DNA of 46,291 nt, taken from assembly GCA_028712365.1 (NCBI GenBank), contig JAQTQE010000012.1:1-46291 (forward strand), read 5' to 3'. The translations under genes were made by a program, and so were the position numbers. Positions within the stretch are counted from its first letter, which is position 1; the number at the start of each line of letters is the position of its first letter. Under the pieces are notes generated by a model. The model did no database searches. It was not told the origin of the DNA and saw nothing but the letters and a program-made list of their open reading frames with translations. Source of the DNA: a bacterium (GTDB lineage: Bacteria; CAYTYR01; UBA6262). Shown one piece after another: positions 8,078 to 16,440 of the stretch.

Positions 8078-8833
8078 ATGATCGATACCCATGCCCATTT
8101 GCAGGATCAGGTTTTCCGTCCAGACCAGGATACTGTCATTGCCCGGGCGTTAACCGCCGGGATCCATCATATTATTACTGTTGGTTATGATTATATTTCC
8201 AGCCAGGAAGCCGTCGCTCTTGCCGCACGGCAGGAACAGGTATTTGCGGCAGTAGGGATCCATCCCCATGATGCCGCTTCCTGGCAAGAAAACACGAGTA
8301 CATTATTGACGGATCTGGGGCGGCAGAACAAAGTAGTGGCTATTGGTGAAATTGGCTTGGATTATTACCGGGACCTGTCTCCCCGGGAGGTACAAAAAAA
8401 AGTTTTTGCGGCACAATTGGAAATAGCCAGAAAAATATCGTTGCCGGTAATCATTCATAGCCGGGATGCGGGTGAGGAAATATTCGGATGCATTAAGGAT
8501 TTTCCTGGTTTAACCGGTGTAGTGCATTGTTTTTCCGGAACGTTGTTGTCCGCCAGAAAATTAATTGAACTGGGCTGGTATATTGGCATTACTGGCGCCG
8601 TAACATTTCCTAAAGCCACTAGCCTACAAGAGATAGTCCGCGGGATCCCGTTGGAATGGTTATTACTGGAAACCGATGCCCCATACTTGGCTCCCCAGCC
8701 TCATCGCGGGCAGCGTAATGAGCCGAGTTATTTGGGAGAGATTGCGACGGCGATTGCTGCATTAAAAAATGTTGAAGTTCCGGTTGTAGCCGAACAAACC
8801 ACAAAGAATGCTATAAAATTATTTAAGCTCTAA
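8078..8833 (+). CDS. tatD: TatD-family metal-dependent deoxyribonuclease
   Basis: 251 residues. The TIM-barrel metal ligands are all visible: DTHAH (residues 3-7), EIGLDYY, VIIHSRD, VVHCFSG and LETDAPYLAP. Family members are Mg-dependent 3'-5' DNases or esterase-like hydrolases implicated in DNA repair. The order metG-tatD-G5/3D protein is the same as metS-yabD-yabE in Bacillus. There is no obvious Shine-Dalgarno sequence before its ATG, so it is probably translated by coupling to metG five bases upstream. Its stop lies at the start of an A/T-rich inverted repeat. Confidence 0.92.
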   Translation: MIDTHAHLQDQVFRPDQDTVIARALTAGIHHIITVGYDYISSQEAVALAARQEQVFAAVGIHPHDAASWQENTSTLLTDLGRQNKVVAIGEIGLDYYRDLSPREVQKKVFAAQLEIARKISLPVIIHSRDAGEEIFGCIKDFPGLTGVVHCFSGTLLSARKLIELGWYIGITGAVTFPKATSLQEIVRGIPLEWLLLETDAPYLAPQPHRGQRNEPSYLGEIATAIAALKNVEVPVVAEQTTKNAIKLFKL

Positions 8834-8920
8834 ATCCTAATATCTCAACTCTAAACAATTTCAAATGGCAGAAATTCAAATATCGAAACGTTTAGAAAAT
8901 TAGAATTTTTTTAGGATTTA
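8832..8920 (+). repeat. A/T-rich interspersed inverted-repeat element
   Basis: TAAATCCTAA (8831-8840) and TTAGGATTTA (8911-8920) are perfect 10-base inverted ends. Nested CTAAAC and GTTTAG and many A/T runs lie between them. Related fragments occur at 19019-19116 and 25929-25975. It lies immediately after tatD and could fold into a long hairpin and attenuate readthrough, but it has no coding content. Confidence 0.65.
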
Positions 8921-8949
8921 GGAATTAGAAAGTGTGATTTGAGGTTAAG

Positions 8950-9564
8950 ATGAGTATCGTTTATCAAATCGGGCATTCATTATACCTGAATATTACCAAT
9001 CGTTGTACTAATCAATGCGGTTTTTGCGTGCGGTATAAAACCGACACTATCCAGGGGTATAACCTGGCCTTAACTACGGAACCGTCGGTGAAAGAGATCC
9101 TGGCAGCGATTGGGGACCCTTCCCGGTTTCGGGAAATAGTATTCTGTGGCTATGGCGAACCATTATTACGTTTAACAGAAGTAATTGCCGTAAGTAAAGC
9201 TTTAAAGGAACAAAAGATCCCGGTACGTATCAATACTAATGGACATGGTAATTTGATCCATGGGCGGAATATTGTCCCGGAAATAGCTCCTTATGTATCT
9301 ACGATCAGTATCAGCTTGAACGCTGAGAATGAAGAAGTGTATAATCAAATATGCCAGCCTTCATTCGGACCGGGGACATACCAAAAAGTAAAAGATTTTA
9401 TTAGCGCCTGCAAAACGCTTATGCCCACTGTCGTTACCGCGGTAGCTTTGCCGCAGGTAAATATCAATATTATAAAACAAATAGTGGAAAAGGAATTAGG
9501 CGTGCGTTTTAAGCTGCGCCATTACGATGATATAGTCCAGGAAAATAATTATGGACGAAAATAA
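8950..9564 (+). CDS. TatD-associated radical SAM protein
   Basis: 204 residues. The cluster-binding motif CTNQCGFC (Cys19, 23, 26) has the radical SAM CxxxCxxC spacing, and FCGYGEPLLR is the glycine-rich SAM-contacting segment. NTNGHGNL and SISLNAENEEVYNQICQP follow as in compact single-domain family members. Its size and placement next to tatD match the family I know as TatD-linked radical SAM proteins, found beside or fused to TatD, whose substrate is unknown. GAGGT lies just before the ATG. It overlaps the next gene by 14 bases. No auxiliary cluster cysteine domain is present, so it probably carries a single 4Fe-4S cluster. Confidence 0.88.
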   Translation: MSIVYQIGHSLYLNITNRCTNQCGFCVRYKTDTIQGYNLALTTEPSVKEILAAIGDPSRFREIVFCGYGEPLLRLTEVIAVSKALKEQKIPVRINTNGHGNLIHGRNIVPEIAPYVSTISISLNAENEEVYNQICQPSFGPGTYQKVKDFISACKTLMPTVVTAVALPQVNINIIKQIVEKELGVRFKLRHYDDIVQENNYGRK

Positions 9565-10381
9565 GAACAAAAGAAAACAGCAGGCTTGGGCAGCCGCGGC
9601 GATTTTATGCGGCGTAGTACTAATACCGTACTATTGGATTTATGCGAAAGTGGATATCTATGTTGACGGGAAGGTTATCAGTGCTCGAGGTATTGATCAT
9701 CAAGTTGAAAATGTGCTGCGTGATAATAATATCAAATTCGGTCCGTTGGATATTATCGAACCTGATATCGGGAAACGCTTAAAACCGGGGCAGGCGATCA
9801 AGATCACCCGGGTCGCGGAAAAAATCGTTACTGATCAGGAAGTACTACCCTACACAGTGACCAATCGCAATACAGATGCCGCCAATTTACGTCTAATAGA
9901 AGTACAACGCGGATATTATGGACGGCGCTGGCGGCAAGTAAAGATCAAATATCATGATCAGCGTGAATTCTCCCGCGAAATTATCAAGGAAAAAGTAGAA
10001 CAGAATAAAGTATATAAGCTGATCTTGAAAAACAAGCAAGGGAAACCAGTTAAAGAATATGATCTGACTAAAGCAAAATCTATGTGGCTGACCGCTACAT
10101 CATATTATCCTTATGATCCAATGTGTTATCCGGGGGGGGATGGCATCCATACTTACTTGGGATACACCCTGGAACGGGGATTAGTGGCCGTAGACCCGAA
10201 GATCATCCCCTTACGTACCAGGCTTTATATACCTGGTTACGGATATGCCTATGCGGCTGATACCGGTAACGCGATCAAAGGTAAAAGAATAGACTTGGCC
10301 CTTAATACCAGAAAAGAAAGCGAAAAGTTCGGTAAACGCGCAGTGAAAGTTTATATTTTAAACCAGGCAGAGTATTGGTGA
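9551..10381 (+). CDS. YabE-like protein with DUF348, G5 and 3D domains
   Basis: 276 residues. A single N-terminal membrane helix (about residues 13-30) acts as an anchor or uncleaved signal. A DUF348-like segment (YVDGKVISARGIDHQVENVL) and a G5-like segment (EKIVTDQEVLPYTV...REIIKEKVEQNKVYKLIL) follow. The C-terminal 3D domain has its conserved Asp positions: AVDPKIIPL, AADTGNAIKG and RIDLAL. 3D domains share the double-psi barrel of the MltA lytic transglycosylases and act on peptidoglycan. In Bacillus yabE follows yabD (tatD), so this is conserved synteny with the radical SAM gene inserted. Likely a periplasmic cell-wall hydrolase or remodelling factor. Confidence 0.88.
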   Translation: MDENKNKRKQQAWAAAAILCGVVLIPYYWIYAKVDIYVDGKVISARGIDHQVENVLRDNNIKFGPLDIIEPDIGKRLKPGQAIKITRVAEKIVTDQEVLPYTVTNRNTDAANLRLIEVQRGYYGRRWRQVKIKYHDQREFSREIIKEKVEQNKVYKLILKNKQGKPVKEYDLTKAKSMWLTATSYYPYDPMCYPGGDGIHTYLGYTLERGLVAVDPKIIPLRTRLYIPGYGYAYAADTGNAIKGKRIDLALNTRKESEKFGKRAVKVYILNQAEYW

Positions 10382-10407
10382 GCGGTAATATTTATATGTA
10401 AAAAGTA

Positions 10408-10436
10408 TTGACTGTAAACGAAAAATAAGGCATATT
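10408..10436 (+). promoter_or_regulatory. Sigma70-type promoter before the Pro-rich membrane protein gene
   Basis: TTGACT (10408-10413), a 17-base spacer and CATATT (10431-10436). The -10 surroundings, GGCATATTTATAGTGG, match those of the first pilin promoter and the major pilin promoter. That suggests this envelope gene pair is expressed together with the pilus genes. Confidence 0.55.
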
Positions 10437-10438
10437 TA

Positions 10439-10494
10439 TAGTGGAGTGGGCTCAAATTCAGGCCAGCAAATGTAAGGAAATGCTGGGACCACTA
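10439..10494 (+). other. Nested inverted repeats in the 5' leader
   Basis: TAGTGG (10439-10444) pairs with CCACTA (10489-10494). Within it CCAGCA (10463-10468) pairs with TGCTGG (10481-10486). The layout is a stem, an asymmetric internal loop (18 bases left, GA right) and an apical hairpin with 12 loop bases. It fills most of the leader just before the start codon at 10509. It could be a structured RNA or an operator; it matched no riboswitch class I know. Confidence 0.45.
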
Positions 10495-10508
10495 CATAAG
10501 AGGGTTGC

Positions 10509-11357
10509 ATGATACAGGCACGTAAAAACATATTGAATATATTTGCTGTTATAAACTCGCTGGTTATTGCGCTGTCAGCTATTTTTATGTTTCAGCAAAT
10601 ATTTTCCCGTCGGGCACCGGTGCCTGTGCCTATAGCTGTATCTGAACCAGTTGTGGTGGTAGAAGTACCTAAGCCCCCACCCCCACAGGTAGCGCCGAAA
10701 CCATTGGAGATCGAAAAGGTAGAAATCAAGCCGAAAGCCACTCCTTTGCCGCCGTTGCCTAAGGTGGTGCCTAAACCGGTCCCTAAACCAGTGGAACCTG
10801 TAGTAGTGGTAAAACCAGTTGAACCAGTGGCTCCGCCTAAACCGGTGCCTCTGGCTAAAACAGTTATGGACAATTTTAACGAAAGCTCTAAACGCAATAC
10901 CTTGGGTGGTTTTACCGGGACCTTTGGTGGCACCGGCGGGTTCTGTTTAGAGTCATACCAGAAAGGAAGTTCAGCCGGCGCCGGGGAAGACGGCGGCAGT
11001 ATTTTGAAACTGGTATATAATGTCAATAATGGCTATGCCGGATACTATAGTAAATTAAATGGCATAGATCTAACTAAATTCCGGCGGTTAACTTTTAATG
11101 TCAAAGGGGCCAAAGGCGGAGAAGTATTTGAAATTGAACTCGGAGACGGATCCGTTGCCTCCAAGATCGATATACGCGATTTCTTACCGTACGGTGCCAG
11201 TACGACTTGGCAAAAGATATCGATACCTTTGAAAGCCTTTACCGAGGTAAAAAACTGGAACCAAATGAAAGGAAATTTCGCCATTGTCTTTGAACAATAC
11301 CTGGGAACTCCGACTAACAGTACTTTATACGTCGATAATATTTCTTTTGAAGAATGA
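10509..11357 (+). CDS. TonB-like Pro-rich membrane protein with C-terminal carbohydrate-binding-type domain
   Basis: 282 residues. One membrane helix (about residues 10-32) is followed by about 80 residues dominated by Pro, Lys and Val (KPVPKPVEPVVVVKPVEP), like the periplasm-spanning rods of TonB and TolA. The C-terminal 165 residues begin VMDNFNESSKRNTLGG and contain FRRLTFNVKGAKGGEVFEIELGD and YVDNISFEE. These are hallmarks of jelly-roll carbohydrate-binding folds such as CBM11/CIA30. It probably spans the periplasm and binds a glycan such as peptidoglycan or an outer-surface polysaccharide. Ligand and partner are not established. It pairs with the coiled-coil gene 16 bases downstream. Confidence 0.75.
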   Translation: MIQARKNILNIFAVINSLVIALSAIFMFQQIFSRRAPVPVPIAVSEPVVVVEVPKPPPPQVAPKPLEIEKVEIKPKATPLPPLPKVVPKPVPKPVEPVVVVKPVEPVAPPKPVPLAKTVMDNFNESSKRNTLGGFTGTFGGTGGFCLESYQKGSSAGAGEDGGSILKLVYNVNNGYAGYYSKLNGIDLTKFRRLTFNVKGAKGGEVFEIELGDGSVASKIDIRDFLPYGASTTWQKISIPLKAFTEVKNWNQMKGNFAIVFEQYLGTPTNSTLYVDNISFEE

Positions 11358-11373
11358 AAGCTGAGGTGAAAGC

Positions 11374-12288
11374 ATGGATTTTCTGAAGACGATTTTTTTA
11401 GAGAAGCATGAAATTGTTTATAACATCCTGATGATTGTCATGGGAATTATTGTTTATGTCCTTATTTCCTGGTTAAAGAAAGCTTACCGGATACTGGAAT
11501 CAGGCAACCTGCCTGTGGGTGATCCCGAGGCGATGAAAAAATTCACCAAAGAACATGATGCTATGTTTGCCGAAGCCAAGAACCTGACCACAAATCTTAA
11601 CCGTAAAGTAGATGATTTGTATGGTCGGATCAATAAGTGGGATACTCAAATAGTGACCTTACAGAAAGGAGCCGATGAACTTAAAAAACTTGTGGATAAT
11701 GTGCAGCGTTCCAGCGCACAAGGTGGTAAAGCTGACGAAATGTTATCTAAGATACAAGAAGAATATAAGGATTTGGTGACTAAAGTCGGATCTTTGCAGA
11801 AAGGGACTGAAGAAACCAAAAAGCAGATCGAAAATGTACAGCGTGCCGGCGGCCAGGGTGGTAAAACAGAAGAATTTTTATATAAAATGCAAGAAGAACA
11901 TAAAGAACTTTTTACCAATATTAACAAGCGCATAGAAGATTTATATGATAAAACCAGGCGCTTTAATGAATGGCTGGTCAATAGCCAGAAGCAACTGGAA
12001 GAATCAGGGAAATTGGTCACTAAAATGCAAGGCAGCCTGGCCGAGATCAGTAAAATGCCTAAAGAGACAACTAAACCGCCGGAGCTGGATAAATTCGCTA
12101 AAAGCCTTGAGGAAAACAGTAAATATGTGCATAAAGTCAATGCTGATATCGAGCATATGCACAATAAGATGGTCGAGCAGGAAGACCAGATTAATGACCT
12201 AAAACGTATTTTTGAAGATATGGATGCCACCTTTGCGGAAATGAACAAACGCTTCCAAAAAATAGAGACCACCGAACGCGGAAATTAG
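11374..12288 (+). CDS. Membrane-anchored coiled-coil protein with a 45-residue tandem duplication
   Basis: 304 residues. One N-terminal membrane helix (about residues 15-33, IVYNILMIVMGIIVYVLIS) is followed by an almost entirely charged, heptad-rich coiled coil. Residues near 95-130 (LQKGADELKKLVDNVQR...QGGKADEM) repeat near 140-175 (LQKGTEETKKQIENVQR...QGGKTEEF) with an exact period of 45 residues, showing a recent in-frame duplication. I recognise no family. By architecture it is a structural, tethering or scaffold protein, perhaps paired with the Pro-rich protein before it. The gene ends the transcription unit: a strong terminator starts 35 bases after its stop. Confidence 0.75.
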   Translation: MDFLKTIFLEKHEIVYNILMIVMGIIVYVLISWLKKAYRILESGNLPVGDPEAMKKFTKEHDAMFAEAKNLTTNLNRKVDDLYGRINKWDTQIVTLQKGADELKKLVDNVQRSSAQGGKADEMLSKIQEEYKDLVTKVGSLQKGTEETKKQIENVQRAGGQGGKTEEFLYKMQEEHKELFTNINKRIEDLYDKTRRFNEWLVNSQKQLEESGKLVTKMQGSLAEISKMPKETTKPPELDKFAKSLEENSKYVHKVNADIEHMHNKMVEQEDQINDLKRIFEDMDATFAEMNKRFQKIETTERGN

Positions 12289-12323
12289 GCCTGACGGCTA
12301 GCCCAATCAAGTTTATTTTTATG

Positions 12324-12359
12324 CCCCTATTCATGGATCAAAAATGGATAGGGGTTTTT
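12324..12359 (+). terminator. Rho-independent terminator
   Basis: CCCCTATTCAT (12324-12334) pairs with ATGGATAGGGG (12344-12354) over 11 positions with one G-U, around a nine-base loop. TTTTT follows immediately. It closes the coiled-coil gene unit, and the next promoter begins two bases later. Confidence 0.9.
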
Positions 12360-12360
12360 A

Positions 12361-12389
12361 TTGACAAAAACAGGTAGATGTGTTAGATT
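12361..12389 (+). promoter_or_regulatory. Promoter of the signalling block, extended -10
   Basis: A perfect TTGACA (12361-12366), a 17-base spacer and TAGATT (12384-12389), with a TG dinucleotide (12381-12382) making an extended -10. Transcription would begin near 12396, downstream of the ORF-track TTG start at 12393. That confirms ATG 12420 as the start of the following gene. Confidence 0.75.
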
Positions 12390-12419
12390 AAATTGAAATG
12401 TTTGTGCCGGGAGGCAACT

Positions 12420-13850
12420 ATGACTGAAAAGAAGATTTGGGAAGAATTAGTAGAAGCCTTTAAGGATATAAAAAACGGATTAGACGCAGTTTTAAAAACC
12501 GGGCTGCAAATATTAGTAGAATATCTTAATTGTGACCGGGCAACGGTCTTTATGCTTGACAAAAACGAGCAAGTGTATCGTAGCCGGTTTGTTATTGATC
12601 AAAAAGGATTGATCGAACTGGAAGAAAAGATCTCCAGCGAGAGTGGCAACCAGGAATTGACGGATTTGGTCCTGGGCAAACGGATGCTCGTGACCAGTGA
12701 CGGAGGATTAGGTGCTTACCTGCCTTTAAAGAATGAACGCGGGGTTTTTGGCCTGGTGCGGATAGATAATATCGTTACCCGCACTCCTTTGAGTGAGGAC
12801 CAACTAAAACATTTCCAGGAATTTGTGGCCAGGTTCGGGATTGGCGTAGAGAGCGCGTTGCTCCAGGACCGGAATCAGAACCTGACAGATGAATTATTGA
12901 TCTTATCTAAGATCAATAATTCAATTGTCAGGACCATGGACTTGGGCGACGCTTTGGAAATTATTTTGAAAAGCATTGTTAAGCACTTGGGGGTGGATCG
13001 GGCCAAGCTCTTTTTGATAGAGCACGATAAAAATGTTCTACAAGGGAAAATAGCCGTTGATAGCCAAGGAACCATCCGGTCTATAGATGAATATAAATAC
13101 CCTGTTAAACCAGGCGTAAATGAAGTTGTCGACACCCTCTTTTCTAAACAAGTAGATGATATCAGACAAAAGCCGATCATCAACCTGCCGATCAGGACTA
13201 AAGATGAATATCTCGGTGTTTTGACGATCGATAATGTATTTTCCAAACAACTCTTATCCGCCGAAGATGAAAAATACCTGCTTCTGTTTGCCAACCAATT
13301 AGCTACCGCCATTCACAGCATCCGCCTGTCCAAAAAAATGGAAGAAGCTACGATCATTGATAACCTGACCAGACTGTATGTACAGAAATATTTTAATCAG
13401 AGACTGGGAGAGGAATTAGCCCGGGCTAGAAGGTTCAAGCAAGAGTTATCCTTGCTGCTGATGGATGTGGATCATTTTAAAGTATACAATGATACTTATG
13501 GCCACCCGGTAGGGGACACGATCTTGCAGGAATTAGCCAAGATCGTCATGAACAATACCCGTGAAGTTGATTTTGCCGCTCGTTTTGAAGGTGATGGCGT
13601 GGCTATGATCTTACCCAATACTCCGCGGGAAGGTTCCAGGTCCGTAGCTTCCCGGATCAGGCAATTGATCGAGAATCATGGTTTTGTTGTGCCGAATGGG
13701 GTGATCAATATTACGGTAACTCTTGGCGTAGTCACCTTCCCGGGAGACACTGACGATAAAGAAGAATTATTAAAAATGGGCCAAGAAGCTCTCAACTGGG
13801 GCAAAGCGCATGGCCGCAATCAAGTGATGATTTACTCGGAAATATTTTGA
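12420..13850 (+). CDS. GAF-GAF-GGDEF protein with degenerate active site
   Basis: 476 residues from ATG 12420, preceded by GGGAGG; the upstream TTG lies before the predicted transcript start. Two GAF domains (about residues 10-145 and 155-305) precede a diguanylate-cyclase-type domain (about 315-475). The substrate pocket LLMDVDHFKVYNDTYGHPVGD is intact. The catalytic GG(D/E)EF is EGDGV (residues 390-394), having lost the Glu and Phe. The RxxD inhibitory c-di-GMP site is present five residues earlier (REVD, 381-384). The likely outcome is a protein that no longer makes c-di-GMP but may bind it, or GTP, and pass a GAF-sensed signal on. First gene of the signalling block that runs into pilB. 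Confidence 0.85.
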   Translation: MTEKKIWEELVEAFKDIKNGLDAVLKTGLQILVEYLNCDRATVFMLDKNEQVYRSRFVIDQKGLIELEEKISSESGNQELTDLVLGKRMLVTSDGGLGAYLPLKNERGVFGLVRIDNIVTRTPLSEDQLKHFQEFVARFGIGVESALLQDRNQNLTDELLILSKINNSIVRTMDLGDALEIILKSIVKHLGVDRAKLFLIEHDKNVLQGKIAVDSQGTIRSIDEYKYPVKPGVNEVVDTLFSKQVDDIRQKPIINLPIRTKDEYLGVLTIDNVFSKQLLSAEDEKYLLLFANQLATAIHSIRLSKKMEEATIIDNLTRLYVQKYFNQRLGEELARARRFKQELSLLLMDVDHFKVYNDTYGHPVGDTILQELAKIVMNNTREVDFAARFEGDGVAMILPNTPREGSRSVASRIRQLIENHGFVVPNGVINITVTLGVVTFPGDTDDKEELLKMGQEALNWGKAHGRNQVMIYSEIF

Positions 13851-13893
13851 ACCGGAACCTTACTAAGCTTAAGAAGCAGGTAAAAAATTACCG

Positions 13894-16434
13894 ATGACCA
13901 TCAACCATCTCTTTAATCTGTTTCTCTTGTTCTTCATAGGTATAATTACGGTTTTATTGGCTGGTATTTTTTTACAGAACAGAGGCCTAAAAAAACTGGG
14001 GCAGAAAGAAGAAGAACCAGGTTTGGGCTTTTCCGGCTTGCCTGAAGAAACAGAGATCGCGATAAGCGTACTGACCGAGGGAGTAGACGCGGTTATAGTA
14101 TGCGACCTGACCGAAGCTATGACTTTTGTTAATTATCGCGGGGAAAAATTCCTGGAATACACAGCGGCGGAACTACGCGGCAAAAACCTGCTGGAGCTGG
14201 TCAAAGAACCGGTCCGCAGTGAATTAAAAAAAGAAATTAATTTCCGGCAAGCCAGTGACCATCGCCTGGTCCAGACCACATTAATCTCTAAAAGCGACCG
14301 GCCAATCGAAGTTATGGTTAAAATACTGCCGCTTTATCATAACAATAAGATCTCCGGTTCTATTTATCTTTTCACTGACATTACTCTCCTGAAACAAGCG
14401 GAAAAAGAAACCCAGCTACAGCAAAAAGAATTGCAATCCTTGATCAAATTGTGCACCATGATGAGTGCCAGCCTTGATCTTAAGGAAGTTCTTGATTTTA
14501 TCGTTAAAACGATCACTGAATTTGCCAAGGCTGATGCCTGTACTTTGCGGCTACTGAGTGAAGATGGGCAAGATTTAGTCTTGAGCGCCAGTTATGGAGT
14601 TGATGTAAGCCATCACCCGGAGAAAGTTCGCTTAGACGGCAGTATCACCGGAAAAGCGGTGCAAGAAAAAAGAGTAGTTATTATTCCCGATATCAGCCAG
14701 GAAGCTACATACCAGTCTTCGCCGATTGTATCAGAAGAAAAAATGGCTTCGCTTTTGTGTGTCCCTTTAGTGATGAAAAATACGGCTAAAGGGGCTTTTT
14801 GTTTATATACCAAGCAAACTTGCCAGTTTACCCAGCACCAGATCGACCTGGTCAAAGCTTTTGGCGATCAGGCGACTATCGCCCTGGAAAATGCACGCCT
14901 TTATTCCCAGGAGCAACAATTGGTGGTCAAACTACGGGAACTTAACCAGGCTAAAAGCGATTTTCTTTCTATGGTTTCACATGAACTACGTTCCCCGTTG
15001 ACTTCGATCAAAGGTTATACCGCCCTGATGCTAGCTGGCCGGGCCGGAGAGACCAATGAAAACCAAAAACGGTTCTTAAAAATAGTCGAAGAGCAAAGCG
15101 ACCACTTAACTAACCTGATTACTGATCTGCTCAACTTATCAAGAATCGAAGCCGGCCAGGTACGGATGAATAAATCCTCTGTTAGTCTCAAAGCCCTGAC
15201 CGAAACAATTGTGGAACGGATGAGAGCTCATTTTGACCAGAAAAAGATAAATTTGACGGCTATTATCCAGGATGATCTGCCGTTCGTTTACGCGGACAAA
15301 GATAAGATGATCCAGGTATTAGCGAACTTCCTTACTAATGCTTTGAAGTTTACACCGGAAAATGGCCGGGTGATCATAGAGATATTTGAAAAAGACAGGA
15401 ACGTAGAAGCCAGGATCAGTGATACCGGTATTGGGATCCCGGCTATAGAACTGGAGAAGATATTTGAAAAGTTTTACCAGGTAGATTCTTCTTCTACCAG
15501 GCAGACAGGCGGTGCCGGCTTAGGATTGGCGATAGTTAAACGTATTGTGGAAATGCATGAAGGAAAAGTCTGGGCTGAAAGCGATGGCCCGAATAAGGGC
15601 AGCCGTTTTTGTTTCCAATTGCCAGCTTTCCGGCCGATGGCTACCGATGATGATTTGATCAGGGCTGCCGGGCCTAATCGTGCCTTGCCCGGGCAAAAAA
15701 CCATTCTTCTGGTTGATGATGAACAAGATATCCTGAACCTGCACAAGATTTATCTGGAAGATGAAGGTTATCATGTAATTTGGGCTTTGACCGGTCACCA
15801 GGCGATAGAGCGAGCCAGGGAGGGTCGCCCGGATTTGATCTTGCTGGATATTAAACTGCCTGATATAGATGGCGTCCAGGTTTTAAAAACGTTAAAAGAG
15901 GATCCGCAGACTAAAAATATCGCGGTAATGATCGTTTCGATCCTACACGATCGGGAAACCCAGACTCGCCAGTTAGGTGTAAATGATTACCTGACCAAGC
16001 CGGTTGATAAAAAGCAACTCCTCAGCAAGGTGAGTGAGATTCTGGGTGTGCGCGGGACCAAGAAACGGGGAACAGTCCTGATCGCTGATGATGAACCGAA
16101 TGTAGTAGAATTGATCAAGATCAGTCTGCAGGAAGAAGGATATAATACCAAGGTCGCCGTGGATGGGGAAGAGGCCTTGGCTAAAGCTAAAGAGATAAAG
16201 CCAGATTTGCTTTTGCTGGATGTCATGATGCCTAAGATTGACGGTTATACCGTGCTTAAGACATTAAAGAGCGATCCTGATCTGTTTATTCAAAAGATCC
16301 CGGTAATAATCATCTCCGCCCGCAAAATGGAAGAAGATAAACGCAAGGGTTTAGACCTGGGTGCGGTTAAATATATAACCAAACCGTTTAAAGTGAAAGA
16401 ATTGTTAAGCGAGATTGCCAGGATCATTGGATAA
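13894..16434 (+). CDS. Hybrid sensor histidine kinase (TM-PAS-GAF-HisKA-HATPase-REC-REC)
   Basis: 846 residues. An N-terminal membrane helix (about 5-25) has almost no periplasmic part, so sensing is probably cytoplasmic. A PAS domain (about 45-165) and GAF domain (about 180-345) follow. The dimerisation box is FLSMVSHELRSPLTSIKGY with the phospho-accepting His near residue 363, then the ATPase N-box FLTNALKFTPENG and G-boxes DTGIGIPA and GGAGLGLAIV. Two receiver domains (about 603-720 and 726-846) contain LILLDIKLPDIDG and LLLLDVMMPKIDG, with Asp pockets VDDE and ADDE and the Lys of TKP. No HPt domain is present in the window except in CheA. The Shine-Dalgarno sequence is weak. A free receiver follows six bases later. 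Confidence 0.92.
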   Translation: MTINHLFNLFLLFFIGIITVLLAGIFLQNRGLKKLGQKEEEPGLGFSGLPEETEIAISVLTEGVDAVIVCDLTEAMTFVNYRGEKFLEYTAAELRGKNLLELVKEPVRSELKKEINFRQASDHRLVQTTLISKSDRPIEVMVKILPLYHNNKISGSIYLFTDITLLKQAEKETQLQQKELQSLIKLCTMMSASLDLKEVLDFIVKTITEFAKADACTLRLLSEDGQDLVLSASYGVDVSHHPEKVRLDGSITGKAVQEKRVVIIPDISQEATYQSSPIVSEEKMASLLCVPLVMKNTAKGAFCLYTKQTCQFTQHQIDLVKAFGDQATIALENARLYSQEQQLVVKLRELNQAKSDFLSMVSHELRSPLTSIKGYTALMLAGRAGETNENQKRFLKIVEEQSDHLTNLITDLLNLSRIEAGQVRMNKSSVSLKALTETIVERMRAHFDQKKINLTAIIQDDLPFVYADKDKMIQVLANFLTNALKFTPENGRVIIEIFEKDRNVEARISDTGIGIPAIELEKIFEKFYQVDSSSTRQTGGAGLGLAIVKRIVEMHEGKVWAESDGPNKGSRFCFQLPAFRPMATDDDLIRAAGPNRALPGQKTILLVDDEQDILNLHKIYLEDEGYHVIWALTGHQAIERAREGRPDLILLDIKLPDIDGVQVLKTLKEDPQTKNIAVMIVSILHDRETQTRQLGVNDYLTKPVDKKQLLSKVSEILGVRGTKKRGTVLIADDEPNVVELIKISLQEEGYNTKVAVDGEEALAKAKEIKPDLLLLDVMMPKIDGYTVLKTLKSDPDLFIQKIPVIIISARKMEEDKRKGLDLGAVKYITKPFKVKELLSEIARIIG

Positions 16435-16440
16435 AAACAG

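Noticed and set aside
10592-11026. 144-residue minus-strand ORF rich in Gly, Thr and Ser
   Set aside because: It is the antisense shadow of the Pro/Lys/Val-rich region of the plus-strand gene; low-complexity codons lack stops on the other strand. No ribosome site.
11646-12272. 208-residue minus-strand ORF
   Set aside because: Antisense of the coiled-coil gene; Ser/Leu/Cys-rich composition is the mirror of Glu/Lys codons. No promoter or homology.
13851-13893. Terminator between the GGDEF-like gene and the hybrid kinase
   Set aside because: TAAGCTTA is palindromic but short, and there is no T-run; the genes are likely co-transcribed.
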